The notes below the pieces were generated by a model that had not been told where the DNA came from, did not search any database, and saw nothing but the letters and a program-made list of their open reading frames with translations. Shown in pieces: positions 1 through 9,014 of a stretch of DNA of 64,000 nt. Within the stretch, counting starts at the first letter, position 1; each line of letters opens with the position of its first letter. Made by a program: the position numbers and the translations under genes. The DNA is taken from assembly GCA_018263005.1 (NCBI GenBank), contig JADFDH010000004.1:95100-159099 (forward strand). Reading direction: 5' to 3'. The DNA is from Methanobacterium sp. (GTDB lineage: Archaea; Methanobacteriota; Methanobacteria; Methanobacteriales; Methanobacteriaceae).

Positions 1-10
1 GGGAGAAAAA

Positions 11-664
11 ATGGCACAAGAAATGATAGAAGGCATAAATCCTACTAGGATGGAACTTCTAAAACTCAAAGAGAGGGAAAAGTTGGCTGTTAAAGGCCAC
101 AGTCTTCTTAAAGAGAAGAGGAATGCCCTGATCATGGAGTTCTTTAATATTCTGGATAGGGTTAAAGGTTCCCGGGAAAAAGTATCCGACAATCTTAAGG
201 AAGCATACCAGGACCTTACCGCGGCACAAATATCCATGGGCGACTTGGCAGTTAAAAAGGCTGCAATGTCTGTTAAAGAATCCATCGATGTGGATGTTGA
301 CTCCCGAAGTGTAATGGGAGTGGTGGTACCGGTAATGGACTATGACATCCAAAAAAGAACCATAGTGGAAAGGGGATACGGATTCATGGACACCTCAGTT
401 AAACTGGACGAGGCATCTCGTAAATTCGAGGAATCCATAGCTTTAATCATAGAATTAGGTGAAATAGAAAAAACCATAACATTACTTGCTGGTGAAATAG
501 AATCCACTAAAAGAAGAGTGAACGCCCTGGAACATATAATCATACCCCGAATTCAGAATACTGTGAAGTATATTGAGATGAGATTGGAGGAGATGGACAG
601 GGAAAACTTCGTCAGACTTAAGATGATTAAGAAAACTATGCAATCGGAGGAGGCCCATGGTTAG
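11..664 (+). CDS. atpD: A-type ATP synthase subunit D
   Basis: Central-stalk (rotor shaft) subunit of the archaeal A1Ao ATP synthase, which links ion flow through the membrane rotor to ATP synthesis. The 217-residue length is normal for the family. The N-terminus ([19 protein letters not shown]) is the typical subunit D opening, and the protein is almost entirely long helices, with the conserved KRRVNALE segment in the C-terminal helix. A GGGAG site sits 5 nt before the ATG. It is usually the last gene of the ATPase operon, so the rest probably lies left of the window. Its stop overlaps the next gene by 8 bp, which suggests co-transcription. Confidence 0.95.
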   Translation: MAQEMIEGINPTRMELLKLKEREKLAVKGHSLLKEKRNALIMEFFNILDRVKGSREKVSDNLKEAYQDLTAAQISMGDLAVKKAAMSVKESIDVDVDSRSVMGVVVPVMDYDIQKRTIVERGYGFMDTSVKLDEASRKFEESIALIIELGEIEKTITLLAGEIESTKRRVNALEHIIIPRIQNTVKYIEMRLEEMDRENFVRLKMIKKTMQSEEAHG

Positions 665-1040
665 AATAATTCCCAGACTAGACCAGGTGAGAAAGGAAAT
701 AGCAGAACATTCTCATCGTGCTCTGGATTTCAATATCGGAACAATTTCCGGTGATCTAAGAGCAATAATCGCTGATGAAGATAAGAAATACAAAGCGGGT
801 CAGATTAAATCTATCCGAATTAAACATATCGATATAAAAGCGAATGATATATGTTTTTTAAGTGCTTATGGCTCAAATAAATATGGTCATACACTGGCCG
901 TGGGTGAAGAAACCTCTTTACCCATAAGCATGGATAGAAGCGCAGATACCGCTTTATTTGCCGCTGCAATGGACTGTAAGATAGAAGAAAATGATTTATT
1001 AGGCGTAATTATACTACTGCCTGTGGAACTTACCCATTAA
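657..1040 (+). CDS. DUF22-type conserved archaeal protein
   Basis: Conserved protein of unknown function, 127 residues. It resembles the archaeal DUF22 family: a short beta-rich protein with the block [21 protein letters not shown] and a C-terminal 'LLGVIILLP' strand. There is no signal peptide or membrane segment, so it should be cytosolic. It overlaps the end of atpD by 8 bp and has a GGAGGCCC ribosome site inside atpD, so it is probably translated from the ATPase transcript. A role in ATPase biogenesis would be a guess from position only. Family assignment is from memory of the pattern. Confidence 0.7.
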   Translation: MVRIIPRLDQVRKEIAEHSHRALDFNIGTISGDLRAIIADEDKKYKAGQIKSIRIKHIDIKANDICFLSAYGSNKYGHTLAVGEETSLPISMDRSADTALFAAAMDCKIEENDLLGVIILLPVELTH

Positions 1041-1070
1041 TGGGTAAAATGTTCCCATAATTTATTTTTT

Positions 1071-1490
1071 TTAAAAGTTACCTAGCATTTCTCTCATCAT
1101 ACTTTTAACTTGATCCTGCACATCCTCGATCTGCACCAGAAGATCTTCAGATACATATTTTATTTCATAATAAGATTCTAAACTTTTTATTCTCTCCTTT
1201 TCAAGCTTCTTCATCTCTTTAACTCTTGTTTGTGCGAAAGGACCTTTTAAACTATCTATGATGCCTGATGATCCTCTAGAATTATATTTTTCACGGATTA
1301 CTGCTCTTTTTTTTAAATATCTGCTTTCAACAGATTTTATGTCTTTTTTAACCGAAAATATAAGTTTATTCAATATTTCCTGTCGTTCGTTTAGTTGGGA
1401 CATAGCTCTTCGGCAGTCAGCTATTGATACTACTTCTATATCAAAATCAGTTATCTTATCTAATTCTTTCTCATAATCATTAGGTTTCAT
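1071..1490 (-). CDS. hypothetical coiled-coil protein
   Basis: Not recognised. A 139-residue, charged, almost wholly helical protein without membrane segments. Heptad-like regions span roughly residues 25-60 and 85-130. The start is ATG with AGGA about 7 nt upstream. It converges on the ATPase operon end (31 bp between stops). The next leftward-reading gene lies 89 bp upstream, so a shared transcript is possible but not shown. Confidence 0.6.
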   Translation of the reverse strand: MKPNDYEKELDKITDFDIEVVSIADCRRAMSQLNERQEILNKLIFSVKKDIKSVESRYLKKRAVIREKYNSRGSSGIIDSLKGPFAQTRVKEMKKLEKERIKSLESYYEIKYVSEDLLVQIEDVQDQVKSMMREMLGNF

Positions 1491-1579
1491 CTGTTTTCCT
1501 ATGAATTTTTTTATTTATTATAAAAATGCGTGTTTACTCTAATTTTTATTTAATATTATTAAAATCTTTAATCCTGCTA

Positions 1580-1915
1580 TTATTTTAAAATTTCAATCTC
1601 TATTTTTAAAATGTTATCTTCTATTCTGCAGGATGTGCTAAATTCATCATATTCTTTATCAATATCCTTTATCCTGTTTAAAATTATGGCTAGTGATGTG
1701 GAATTGAAGCTTCCCATCTTATTTTCTGGTTTGGAGGATAACAGGAGGATGGTGATCTTATCATCTTCAACTAGGAAGTTGTAATTAATGGCATTGATGT
1801 ATATAACATCAGAGACGCGTAACATTAGTTTTATATGTTTAATGGAAAGTCCGCTTTTACTTATTATATCCTTAATCTTATCATTTTCTCTACATTGCTC
1901 TATATCTATGTCCAT
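1580..1915 (-). CDS. hypothetical small protein
   Basis: Not recognised. A 111-residue protein with alternating helices and strands and no cysteines beyond two scattered ones. There is no membrane segment. A GGGGTAGATTGA site directly precedes the ATG. It is read divergently from the DUF61 gene, with about 76 bp between the starts, so the two may share a promoter region. Confidence 0.55.
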   Translation of the reverse strand: MDIDIEQCRENDKIKDIISKSGLSIKHIKLMLRVSDVIYINAINYNFLVEDDKITILLLSSKPENKMGSFNSTSLAIILNRIKDIDKEYDEFSTSCRIEDNILKIEIEILK

Positions 1916-1957
1916 TCAATCTACCCCAAAAACATAAAAATTACCCTATGATCAAGA

Positions 1958-1967
1958 TTAATATAAT
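1958..1967 (+). promoter_or_regulatory. TATA box of the DUF61 gene
   Basis: TTAATATAAT centred about 28 bp before the ATG at 1992. No ribosome site lies between it and the start, which suggests a leaderless transcript beginning at or next to the start codon. Confidence 0.45.
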
Positions 1968-1991
1968 CATACCACTAAATAAATTTAACAA

Positions 1992-2399
1992 ATGACCAAT
2001 CAATCAGACAGATCAGATCGCCTGTTGAAGAAACAAATATTCAACCTCAACCGTCACCTGCCCCGACAGAGGAAAAATCTGAAATTATTATTAGAGGAAG
2101 ATAAGCCACATGTAATTGGGTCTGATGGTACCAGGCACCGTTTTAAAAGAGATGAACTGAAAAGGATATCAGAGATCGTACCAGAAAACCAGTATCAACA
2201 GCTTAAATTACCAATTTACTTGGAAATTGATTCTCAAACAACAGGGGCCAGAATATCCGGTAAACTGGAATTAAAAATTATATGTATCATCTTAGGTATA
2301 GAAGACTGCCCTGGTGAAATGTATATTTACCGTCCTGATCTGAGGTTAATAAGAAGGCAATTACCAACTACTACCCAGTATATCTTTTTAGTAAGATAA
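1992..2399 (+). CDS. DUF61 (UPF0216) family protein
   Basis: Archaeal conserved protein of the DUF61/UPF0216 family, function unknown. The family features are clear in its 135 residues: an N-terminal 'LNRHLPRQRKNL' helix, 'LLEEDKPHVIGSDGTRHRF', and a C-terminal 'YIYRPDLRLIRRQLPTTTQYIFL'. The many Arg/Lys residues suggest a cytosolic, possibly nucleic-acid-binding protein (inference). No Shine-Dalgarno site is seen before the ATG. A TATA box about 25-30 bp upstream fits a leaderless message. Confidence 0.85.
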   Translation: MTNQSDRSDRLLKKQIFNLNRHLPRQRKNLKLLLEEDKPHVIGSDGTRHRFKRDELKRISEIVPENQYQQLKLPIYLEIDSQTTGARISGKLELKIICIILGIEDCPGEMYIYRPDLRLIRRQLPTTTQYIFLVR

Positions 2400-2413
2400 A
2401 CAACAAGCAGCAT

Positions 2414-2471
2414 ATTTTGGCTCAATAACCCAAAAATCAGAATATAATTTTTGGCTAGATTAACCAAAAAT
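2414..2471. repeat. two tandem, near-identical inverted repeats
   Basis: Two hairpin-forming repeats lie about 33 bp apart. The first pairs ATTTTGG (2414) with CCAAAAAT (2430-2437). The second pairs ATTTTTGG (2447-2454) with CCAAAAAT (2464-2471). They fill the gap between the DUF61 gene and a small membrane-protein gene. They may be operators of the downstream gene or a double terminator of the upstream one. Confidence 0.5.
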
Positions 2472-2522
2472 TAGCATATCTATTTAGCTAGATAATAAAT
2501 TCATTATTAATGAGGTGAATCA

Positions 2523-2678
2523 GTGAACATAAGAGAGTTTGACTTGGAAGACATTATGAAAGACCCGGATAAAAGGGCTAAACTATATCTCTATTTAGCC
2601 GGTGCTATGATCCTGAGTACCGTGGCAATTGTAATAGGAACCATTTTTTTTATCTTGAGAGTATTAAAAATAATTTAA
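2523..2678 (+). CDS. small single-pass membrane protein (51 aa)
   Basis: Short ORF starting with GTG, preceded by a clear GAGGTGA site about 5 nt upstream. The protein has an acidic/basic N-terminal segment (NIREFDLEDIMKDPDKRAK, residues 2-20) followed by one strong membrane helix (about residues 22-47). The charge pattern suggests the N-terminus stays in the cytosol. Function unknown. The good ribosome site and protein-like composition argue that it is real. Confidence 0.7.
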   Translation: MNIREFDLEDIMKDPDKRAKLYLYLAGAMILSTVAIVIGTIFFILRVLKII

Positions 2679-2715
2679 TAAGCTTCAATTTAAAAAATAA
2701 TTAAAATTTTGATGT

Positions 2716-3867
2716 TCAAATCGCTATCAAATTATTATAAACCTTTTTTACAGTCTCCTGAGCAGATAAAAGAAGATCATCTATTACTTTTCCCCATTTA
2801 ATAATGGTAACTACTGGTTCTGCTTCTTCTATGATAACATTTCGAGCCGGTAAATCATATACATTCTCATAATTTAGCTGACCTACCTTTGAACGGTTCT
2901 TTGTATTTAGGATCATCTTCACTGCAAATCCATTAAGAGTGGGAGTTTCTAACAATACCCCCTGGCTAGCTTGTATATGTGCCTCAGCCATGTTAATATT
3001 TAAAACCAGCTCTGCACATTCCATAGTGCCCTGAATACGTGGGTTTACTTCTATAAGGAATAGACCATCGTCGTTAATAATGAAATCAACACCATTGGAA
3101 CCGATTAATGATAAACGTTCTATTATTTTCTCGGCAACATCTGCCATCTCCACCTTCATAGCAGGATCCACTGGGCCATTTTCACCTACTAAAGGTGTTA
3201 TGTTCCCACAATATCCATAAGGCTCTTTTTGACCAAGCATAGGATCTCCAATTATTTGCTTACTGGTTATTATGGTCTTGAACTCCTGGCCGGTGGAAAG
3301 AACTGATGCACTGCTATTTAAACCAATCAACTTTTCCTGTAATATAAACTTTGAAAGATCAAAATCATCTTCCTGTTTAAACATTTCCCTAATACCATAA
3401 CCACCAGCACCCTCTATTGGTTTGGCAATGAAATCCTTATCAGGGTAATTGCCTACTATCTCCACCGCTTCAGCTATATCAGATACATGAAAAGTTAATG
3501 GTAAATTGAATTCATTTTTCAACTTCTTATAAAGTTGATATTTATCATCCACATTTTCTGCAGATTTGTTTCCAATAATTTTATTTTTAGGGAAAAGATC
3601 AGATGATACTCCTGTTAAACATATTATTCCATCACATTCACTGATAAAATCAGTGGCTAAATCTTTAATATCATCTGATTTGAACTTCTCTCGAAAGTGG
3701 CCACAGCTAATATATGGCTGTTGACTTAAAACTGATCTATACTGATCTGTGCATCTTTGAAGGTCTAAATCTCCAAAATAATCTGCTGAATAAACATTGT
3801 ATCCTAGTTTCTTTAAAGAACATGCCACTGCACGGGCGTTAACCCCTACTACCAATATATTCTCCAT
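2716..3867 (-). CDS. ATP-grasp superfamily carboligase-like protein
   Basis: Cytosolic ATP-grasp enzyme of about 383 residues. It has an N-terminal nucleotide-binding-like part (NILVVGVNARAVACSLKKLGY) and a central ATP-grasp fold with FIAKPIEGAGGYGI. The Mg-binding end is visible as GVDFIINDDGLFLIEVNPRIQGT. It matches the group described as 'predicted ATP-dependent carboligase related to biotin carboxylase' (COG2232-like); the substrate is unknown. The start was moved to ATG at 3867 because the upstream TTG lies inside the GGGTAAT ribosome site. It begins 25 bp after the tRNA-Gln gene on the same strand, so it may use the tRNA promoter. Confidence 0.8.
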   Translation of the reverse strand: MENILVVGVNARAVACSLKKLGYNVYSADYFGDLDLQRCTDQYRSVLSQQPYISCGHFREKFKSDDIKDLATDFISECDGIICLTGVSSDLFPKNKIIGNKSAENVDDKYQLYKKLKNEFNLPLTFHVSDIAEAVEIVGNYPDKDFIAKPIEGAGGYGIREMFKQEDDFDLSKFILQEKLIGLNSSASVLSTGQEFKTIITSKQIIGDPMLGQKEPYGYCGNITPLVGENGPVDPAMKVEMADVAEKIIERLSLIGSNGVDFIINDDGLFLIEVNPRIQGTMECAELVLNINMAEAHIQASQGVLLETPTLNGFAVKMILNTKNRSKVGQLNYENVYDLPARNVIIEEAEPVVTIIKWGKVIDDLLLSAQETVKKVYNNLIAI

Positions 3868-3892
3868 AGGATTACCCAAGGTTTTAAAAAGA

Positions 3893-3965
<73 letters not shown>

Positions 3966-3984
3966 AAAATTCGTTTAGAACAAA

Positions 3985-4019
3985 GAATCCGCATCTGCGG
4001 TATTCAGCTTTAAGTTGAA
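3985..4019 (-). promoter_or_regulatory. two adjacent dyads in the tRNA-Gln leader/promoter
   Basis: An inverted repeat at 3985-4005 (GAATCCGC...GCGG-T-ATTC, 8 bp with one bulge) abuts a second dyad at 4003-4019 (TTCAGCTT-T-AAGTTGAA, one G/T mismatch). A TATA-like TTTAAATATAA (reverse strand) lies near 4025-4036. The first hairpin would therefore fall in the 5' leader of the precursor tRNA and the second at the transcription start. Confidence 0.4.
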
Positions 4020-4095
4020 GGTTATATTTAAAGTTATCGAGAGATTAAATTTCAATTCCAATCGGATTATTTCATTATTTGGAAAATAAGAGGTC

Positions 4096-4761
4096 CTAAA
4101 AATTCGCTTTACGATCACAATCAGGGTTAAAACGACAACTACGGCATTTGTTAGGATTTTTAGTAGGTAAGTATTCTATTAAACCGTTTAAAAGATTATG
4201 AACCCGTTCAATTAATTCTATTATTCCATTTTCCGCATTTTCATCAAAGTATGACGACCAGAATATATTATCTGTACCACGTTCCCTTAATGAGGCTACT
4301 ATTCTTCTTTCCTCAGGTATAGAATCTTTAAATGCCAGGCAGTATCCATAAACCTGGTTAATACTGGAGGGATACGCACGATTACCGGGTTTATCATCTA
4401 TTATTATGAACTCATCCGGGGTCATCCATACTTCATCGATGAATCCTCTGATTCCGTATCTGGCTGACATTATTGGTAATTCCCGGGACAGTATTTCAGC
4501 AGACTGGGAGGTTTCAAGCATTTCTTCGAATGTCGCAGGTTCTGCATCCTTCTTAAATTGGGTCTCCAATATTGAATGTTCCTTTGTACCCTCCATCATG
4601 GCCTTGGTTGGTTTTGTCTTAATACCTTTAACATTTTCTAGGTATATACCATATTCACAGAAAGCCTGTTTGTTCAGCCAGCTTATTGGGAAGTTGTTTT
4701 TATCTTGGATGATCTTCACCTGGCTTATATGAGGATGGGGTGTAGATTTATGTTTTTTCAT
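4096..4761 (-). CDS. Cas4-like PD-(D/E)XK nuclease with Fe-S cysteines, not CRISPR-linked
   Basis: Probable single-strand DNA exonuclease of the Cas4/RecB-nuclease family, 221 residues. The nuclease residues are visible: H62 (TKEHSILE), D109 (GFIDEV), D122-x-K124 (IDDKPG), and Q136 followed by Y (INQVYGY). Four cysteines placed as in Cas4 (C35; C206, C209, C215) should hold a 4Fe-4S cluster. No cas1, cas2 or repeat array is in the window, so this looks like a stand-alone archaeal Cas4-like protein with a repair or replication role (inference). It lies 131 bp upstream of tRNA-Gln on the same strand. Confidence 0.8.
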   Translation of the reverse strand: MKKHKSTPHPHISQVKIIQDKNNFPISWLNKQAFCEYGIYLENVKGIKTKPTKAMMEGTKEHSILETQFKKDAEPATFEEMLETSQSAEILSRELPIMSARYGIRGFIDEVWMTPDEFIIIDDKPGNRAYPSSINQVYGYCLAFKDSIPEERRIVASLRERGTDNIFWSSYFDENAENGIIELIERVHNLLNGLIEYLPTKNPNKCRSCRFNPDCDRKANF

Positions 4762-4832
4762 ATTTTATCACTTTAACCTGGAACCTTATAAATAAATTCA
4801 GAGTAATTGAGAAGTAATAATCTATTTAAGAT

Positions 4833-5399
4833 TTAATCATCCTTGTCTTTTTGATCCTTCATCTCTTTACTGGAAAATCGGCTTCGAATGGACTTCCAAA
4901 TATCCTGATCTTTCTTAAGGTCCTCCTCGTCTTCAAGAGACTCTTTTAAAGTGTGATATTCTTTTTTAAGTTGTTCCAACTGTTTAAGAAGCTTAAGGTT
5001 CTCCTCTTTAAGAGCTGTGTTTAAAGTCTCATATAAGACTGCTTTTTCCTCTTCAGTCTTCAGCCGCTTGTTGGTTTTAGCATTTTTACTGACCAGGGCT
5101 TTATAGGATCTGGAGATTTCACCATGTTTCCATTCTAAATCTGCAAGTTCCTTTTCATATTCTGCTATTATACTATTTTTTTGGCCAATATTTTCCTGTT
5201 GGGATTCTAATCCCTCCCTCATCAGCGCTTCAAAATGTCTTTGAGGAATTACAAAAACTTCAGAACTACATCCAAGATTATCAGATTTTTTAAGAGGAAC
5301 TTGGTACTGGTTATATTCATAGGTCTTACGGTGTCCCCCTACCATCTTCTTGGTTTTCTTTTTATAACATTTCACAGTTGATTTTATAAGATCCGCCAT
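4833..5399 (-). CDS. hypothetical coiled-coil protein
   Basis: Not recognised. About 188 residues: a basic N-terminal domain (residues 1-60, with KCYKKKTKKMVGGHRKTYEY) and then a long coiled coil (about 75-165), ending in a highly charged tail rich in K, D and E. The ATG at 5399 is preferred because GGAGTAAT precedes it by 7 nt; the longer reading has no site. The basic head and coiled coil suggest a structural or nucleic-acid-associated protein, but nothing specific can be claimed. Confidence 0.55.
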   Translation of the reverse strand: MADLIKSTVKCYKKKTKKMVGGHRKTYEYNQYQVPLKKSDNLGCSSEVFVIPQRHFEALMREGLESQQENIGQKNSIIAEYEKELADLEWKHGEISRSYKALVSKNAKTNKRLKTEEEKAVLYETLNTALKEENLKLLKQLEQLKKEYHTLKESLEDEEDLKKDQDIWKSIRSRFSSKEMKDQKDKDD

Positions 5400-5650
5400 A
5401 AAATTACTCCATGAGAAATTCATAGATATAAAAATTTTTTAATCCTTTTTTAACATTTCATAAATTCGAATATTTACATTTAAGAGTCTCTTAATATCAC
5501 ATTTTTTCTAATGTAGAACATTTTAATATTGTTGAAAATTGCTTTTATCTTTTTTGAAAATTGCTAAATGTACACCTAATACTTGAAAATTCAATAATCA
5601 GTATATATCTGAATTGAAAAAAGTTTTATTCAAAATCATATGTATTAAAT

Positions 5651-6418
5651 TTACATCAATTCCTGCTCTCTTTTGTTGAAAGCTAACGCGGAAATAAACA
5701 CCATAACCGCAGCAAAGACTAATATGACGGTAACACTTATATAGAGCGGTATAGCACCATATCCCAGGATTATCTGACGTAGAGCATCTACTCCATAGGT
5801 GAGAGGGTCTAAATAAACAGCTCCCTGGAGTAGAGTGGGAAGTCCGGTTACTGGGAAGAGCGCCCCACTTAAAAGAAACATGGGTAATACTACGAAGCTC
5901 ATGATGAGGTTGAAACCTTCCATACTATCAGTGAAAGAAGCTATCAAAAGCCCTACACCAGCTAACCCCACAGATATGGGGATCATCAACAGGAAACTTG
6001 CCAGGAAGATTATGGGAGTCATCTGCACCCCTACAACAAATGAAAGTAATAGTAATATTATCCCCTGGATCACCGCGGCTGTGCTGATTCCTATGGCTTT
6101 ACCGAATATAATAGAGGGACGGGTGATGGGAGCTACCAGGATTTCCTTTAAAAATCCATATTGCCGGTCGATGATCACTGAAACTCCTGAGAAAATGGCG
6201 GTGAATAGAATGGTCTGGCCTATGATACCAGGATATATAAAGGCCTGATATCCACCAGGTAGATTACCTCCAAACCTTACAGCAGAGCCTAATCCTGTTC
6301 CGAAAATCAAAAGCCATAATAAGGGGGTAACCACAGAAGTTAGAATTCTAGAACGGTACCTGATGAACCTCTTGGTCTCCCTCAACCAGATCGTATAAAT
6401 CCCTTCAAGTTCAGGCAT
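5651..6418 (-). CDS. ABC-2 type transporter permease (drug-exporter type)
   Basis: Membrane subunit of an ABC exporter in the DrrB/ABC-2 family, 255 residues. After a cytosolic N-terminus (IYTIWLRETKRFIRYRSR) there are six predicted membrane helices. The conserved LPMFLLSGALFPVTGLP loop precedes the last helices. The ATG at 6418 is preferred because GAGGGGAG lies at proper spacing; the ATG at 6424 is too close. It overlaps the stop region of the upstream ATPase gene, so the two form one operon. Likely substrates are hydrophobic compounds or lipids (family knowledge). Confidence 0.88.
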   Translation of the reverse strand: MPELEGIYTIWLRETKRFIRYRSRILTSVVTPLLWLLIFGTGLGSAVRFGGNLPGGYQAFIYPGIIGQTILFTAIFSGVSVIIDRQYGFLKEILVAPITRPSIIFGKAIGISTAAVIQGIILLLLSFVVGVQMTPIIFLASFLLMIPISVGLAGVGLLIASFTDSMEGFNLIMSFVVLPMFLLSGALFPVTGLPTLLQGAVYLDPLTYGVDALRQIILGYGAIPLYISVTVILVFAAVMVFISALAFNKREQELM

Positions 6419-6420
6419 GA

Positions 6421-7362
6421 TCATCTCCCCTCGGTTATGCTGGTTCCGGTATAACTGATAAATACATCTTCCAGGTTTGGATGTTGCAGTTCTATGGATT
6501 CAACCATTATATTATTCTGATTGGCGAAGTTCACCAGTTGATGTATCAGGTTCTCCCCTCTCTCCACCATTATTTTTATATAAGAATCCTCTGAGTATAT
6601 CTTCTTAACATAATCCAGTTTCTTCGCTTTATTAATGAATAAATCCTGTTTATCAACTTTAATGGTTATGGTATCTGCTTTAAGTTCTCTTTTCAAGTTT
6701 AACGGGGAGTCTGCCATTATGATTTGGCCCTGATCCATTATGGCCACTTCATCACAGAGTTTATCTGCTTCTTCCATGTAATGGGTGGTCATCAGTACCG
6801 TGATATCCTCACTTTTATTCAGTTTACTGATGTATTCCCAGATGTTTTCCCGGGTTTGAGGATCCAATCCCAGGGTTGGTTCATCTAGAAACAATACTTT
6901 TGGACGGTGCACGAGTCCACGGCCTATCTCCAGCCTACGTTTCATACCACCAGAATAAGTTTTAACATATTCATCGGCTTTACTTCCCAGTGCAATTAAG
7001 TCCAGGACTTCATCTATTCGTTTCTGCCTGACTTTCTGAGGAACCCCATATAAGGCGGCGTGCATCTCCAAGTGTTCTCGCCCAGTTAAGATATCATCTA
7101 AGGCTCTTGATTGGAATACAATGCCAATGGACTCCCTAACCTCTTTTGCATTCTTCTCCACGTTATAACCATTCACTGTGGCTGTTCCCGATGTGGGGCG
7201 AAGGATGGTGCATAACATAGATATTAAAGTGGTTTTCCCGGCGCCATTAGGGCCTAAAACTCCATATACGCTTTCTCTGGGTACTTTGAGATTTACGGAA
7301 TTTACAGCTGTGAAATCATCATATTTCTTGGTAATGTCCTTAGTCTCAATAATATAATCCAT
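6421..7362 (-). CDS. ABC transporter ATP-binding protein (DrrA-like)
   Basis: ATPase of an ABC-2 exporter, 313 residues. Walker A is GPNGAGKTT near residue 40, the signature is YSGGMKRRLEIGRGL, and Walker B is VLFLDEPTLGLDP followed by the H-loop TTHYMEEAD. The C-terminal extension (about 225-313) is the extra domain found in daunorubicin-resistance-type ATPases. GCAGGAGTTATT precedes the ATG. It is followed directly by its permease. The 190-bp gap upstream, shared with the divergent MBL-rhodanese gene, should hold both promoters. Confidence 0.92.
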   Translation of the reverse strand: MDYIIETKDITKKYDDFTAVNSVNLKVPRESVYGVLGPNGAGKTTLISMLCTILRPTSGTATVNGYNVEKNAKEVRESIGIVFQSRALDDILTGREHLEMHAALYGVPQKVRQKRIDEVLDLIALGSKADEYVKTYSGGMKRRLEIGRGLVHRPKVLFLDEPTLGLDPQTRENIWEYISKLNKSEDITVLMTTHYMEEADKLCDEVAIMDQGQIIMADSPLNLKRELKADTITIKVDKQDLFINKAKKLDYVKKIYSEDSYIKIMVERGENLIHQLVNFANQNNIMVESIELQHPNLEDVFISYTGTSITEGR

Positions 7363-7552
7363 AATAACTCCTGCTCTGGTGAATTTATCAACTAAAAAAG
7401 TATACTATCATTATATTATTATCATTTATATTTCTATCAATTGATAAAAAATAAATCTTATGCATCATATAAATAGTAGGCATAAGGAGTCTAACTTAAT
7501 TTTTAAATGAAAAAATAATAAAAATCATGAGATTGATAGTTGAGGTAATTTT

Positions 7553-8917
7553 ATGATATTTGAAACAGTTAAATCAGATGGTTTGGCACATAAATCATAT
7601 TTTATCGGCTCTGATGGTGATGCTGCTGTAATAGACCCCCGACGTGATGTTGATGTTTATCTGGAAATCGCAGCTACAAATAATCTTGAAATTAAATATG
7701 TTTTTGAAACACATCGTAACGAAGATTTCACCATAGGTTCGGTTGAACTGCAACAGATAGCAGGATCTGATGTTCTTCACGGCTCTAAATTAAATTTTTT
7801 ATATGGAAAGTCCGTTAAAGAAGGTGATAGTTTCCAATTGGGTAAATTGGAACTGGGAATCCTGGAGACACCAGGACATACCAAAGAAAGCTTATCCATA
7901 ACTTTAAAGGATAAATCTGCTTCAGAGGGTGTTTATCTGGTTTTTACAGGTGACACTTTATTTGCGGGTGCCACGGGTAGGATCGATATCTACGGTGAAT
8001 CAGAGAAAAAGAAAAACGCTGAACAGTTATATGACAGTATTTTCCATAAAATACTGCCATTAGGAGACCAGGTGATCATATGCCCTGCACATGGTGCAGG
8101 CTCAGTATGCGGAGCAGATATAAAAGAACAAGAAACAACCACCATAGGCCATGAAAAGAAAACAAATAAATCACTCCAATATTACCGAGAAGCATTTATA
8201 AAATATAAACTCGCTGAAAAATTGTATATTCCACCTTATTTCAGGAAAATGGAGGAATTTAACCGGGAAGGTCCTTATTTCATGGGTAGAATTCCCCAAT
8301 TAAAAGCTTTGAAGATCGATGAATTGAAGAGGTTAAGGGATGAAGGTGCCCAGATAGTGGATGTTAGACAACCCACCAGTTTTAGCGGAGCACATATCCC
8401 TAATTCTTTAAGTATTTGGAAGAGAGGTTTATCTGTGTTTGCGGGGTGGCTGTTGAACTATCATGACCCCCTAATTATTATAGATGAAGACGGCAGCAGC
8501 ATAGACCAGGTTACTAGATATCTGATGAGATTGGGTTATGATAATATTTATGGTTATTTGGGAGGAGGATTCTCCAACTGGTATATGAATGCAGAACCTA
8601 TTAAGAAAATGGAATTATGGTCTGTGCAAAAATTGAAGGAAAAATATGATGAACCCCAAATCTTCCTATTAGATGTTCGTGAAATTAATGACTGGGAAGA
8701 AGGACATATAGAAGGATCCTATCCCATCTACCTGGGCCAGTTGAAAGACCGTTTAGATGAAATACCCAGGGATAAGAAGATAGTTATCTACTGCGATGCG
8801 GGTAATAAATCAACCATAGCCGGTAGCATACTGGAGAAGAACAATTATGAAGATGTGGCAACAGTACTGGGAAGTATTAAAGCCTGGAAGAAAGCAGGGT
8901 ATCCGGTGGTGAGATAG
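7553..8917 (+). CDS. MBL-fold hydrolase with two rhodanese domains (CstB/ETHE1-like)
   Basis: Predicted sulfur-metabolism enzyme of 454 residues. An N-terminal metallo-beta-lactamase domain carries TPGHTKES, TGDTLF and CPAHGAG. Two rhodanese domains follow. The first (about 265-350) lacks a catalytic cysteine. The second keeps C414 in the loop YCDAGNKS. This layout resembles persulfide dioxygenase/persulfide sulfurtransferase proteins acting on low-molecular-weight persulfides. The first metal motif reads THRNEDF rather than HxHxDH. GAGGTAATTTT precedes the ATG, and the gene is monocistronic. Confidence 0.85.
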   Translation: MIFETVKSDGLAHKSYFIGSDGDAAVIDPRRDVDVYLEIAATNNLEIKYVFETHRNEDFTIGSVELQQIAGSDVLHGSKLNFLYGKSVKEGDSFQLGKLELGILETPGHTKESLSITLKDKSASEGVYLVFTGDTLFAGATGRIDIYGESEKKKNAEQLYDSIFHKILPLGDQVIICPAHGAGSVCGADIKEQETTTIGHEKKTNKSLQYYREAFIKYKLAEKLYIPPYFRKMEEFNREGPYFMGRIPQLKALKIDELKRLRDEGAQIVDVRQPTSFSGAHIPNSLSIWKRGLSVFAGWLLNYHDPLIIIDEDGSSIDQVTRYLMRLGYDNIYGYLGGGFSNWYMNAEPIKKMELWSVQKLKEKYDEPQIFLLDVREINDWEEGHIEGSYPIYLGQLKDRLDEIPRDKKIVIYCDAGNKSTIAGSILEKNNYEDVATVLGSIKAWKKAGYPVVR

Positions 8918-9014
8918 TGATGATTGGTTTTTTATAAACTTTGGCCACCTTTAGATCCCATCCATCATCAATTTATTTTAAATCATAAAAAAATGTTATT
9001 ATTAGGTGTTTAAA

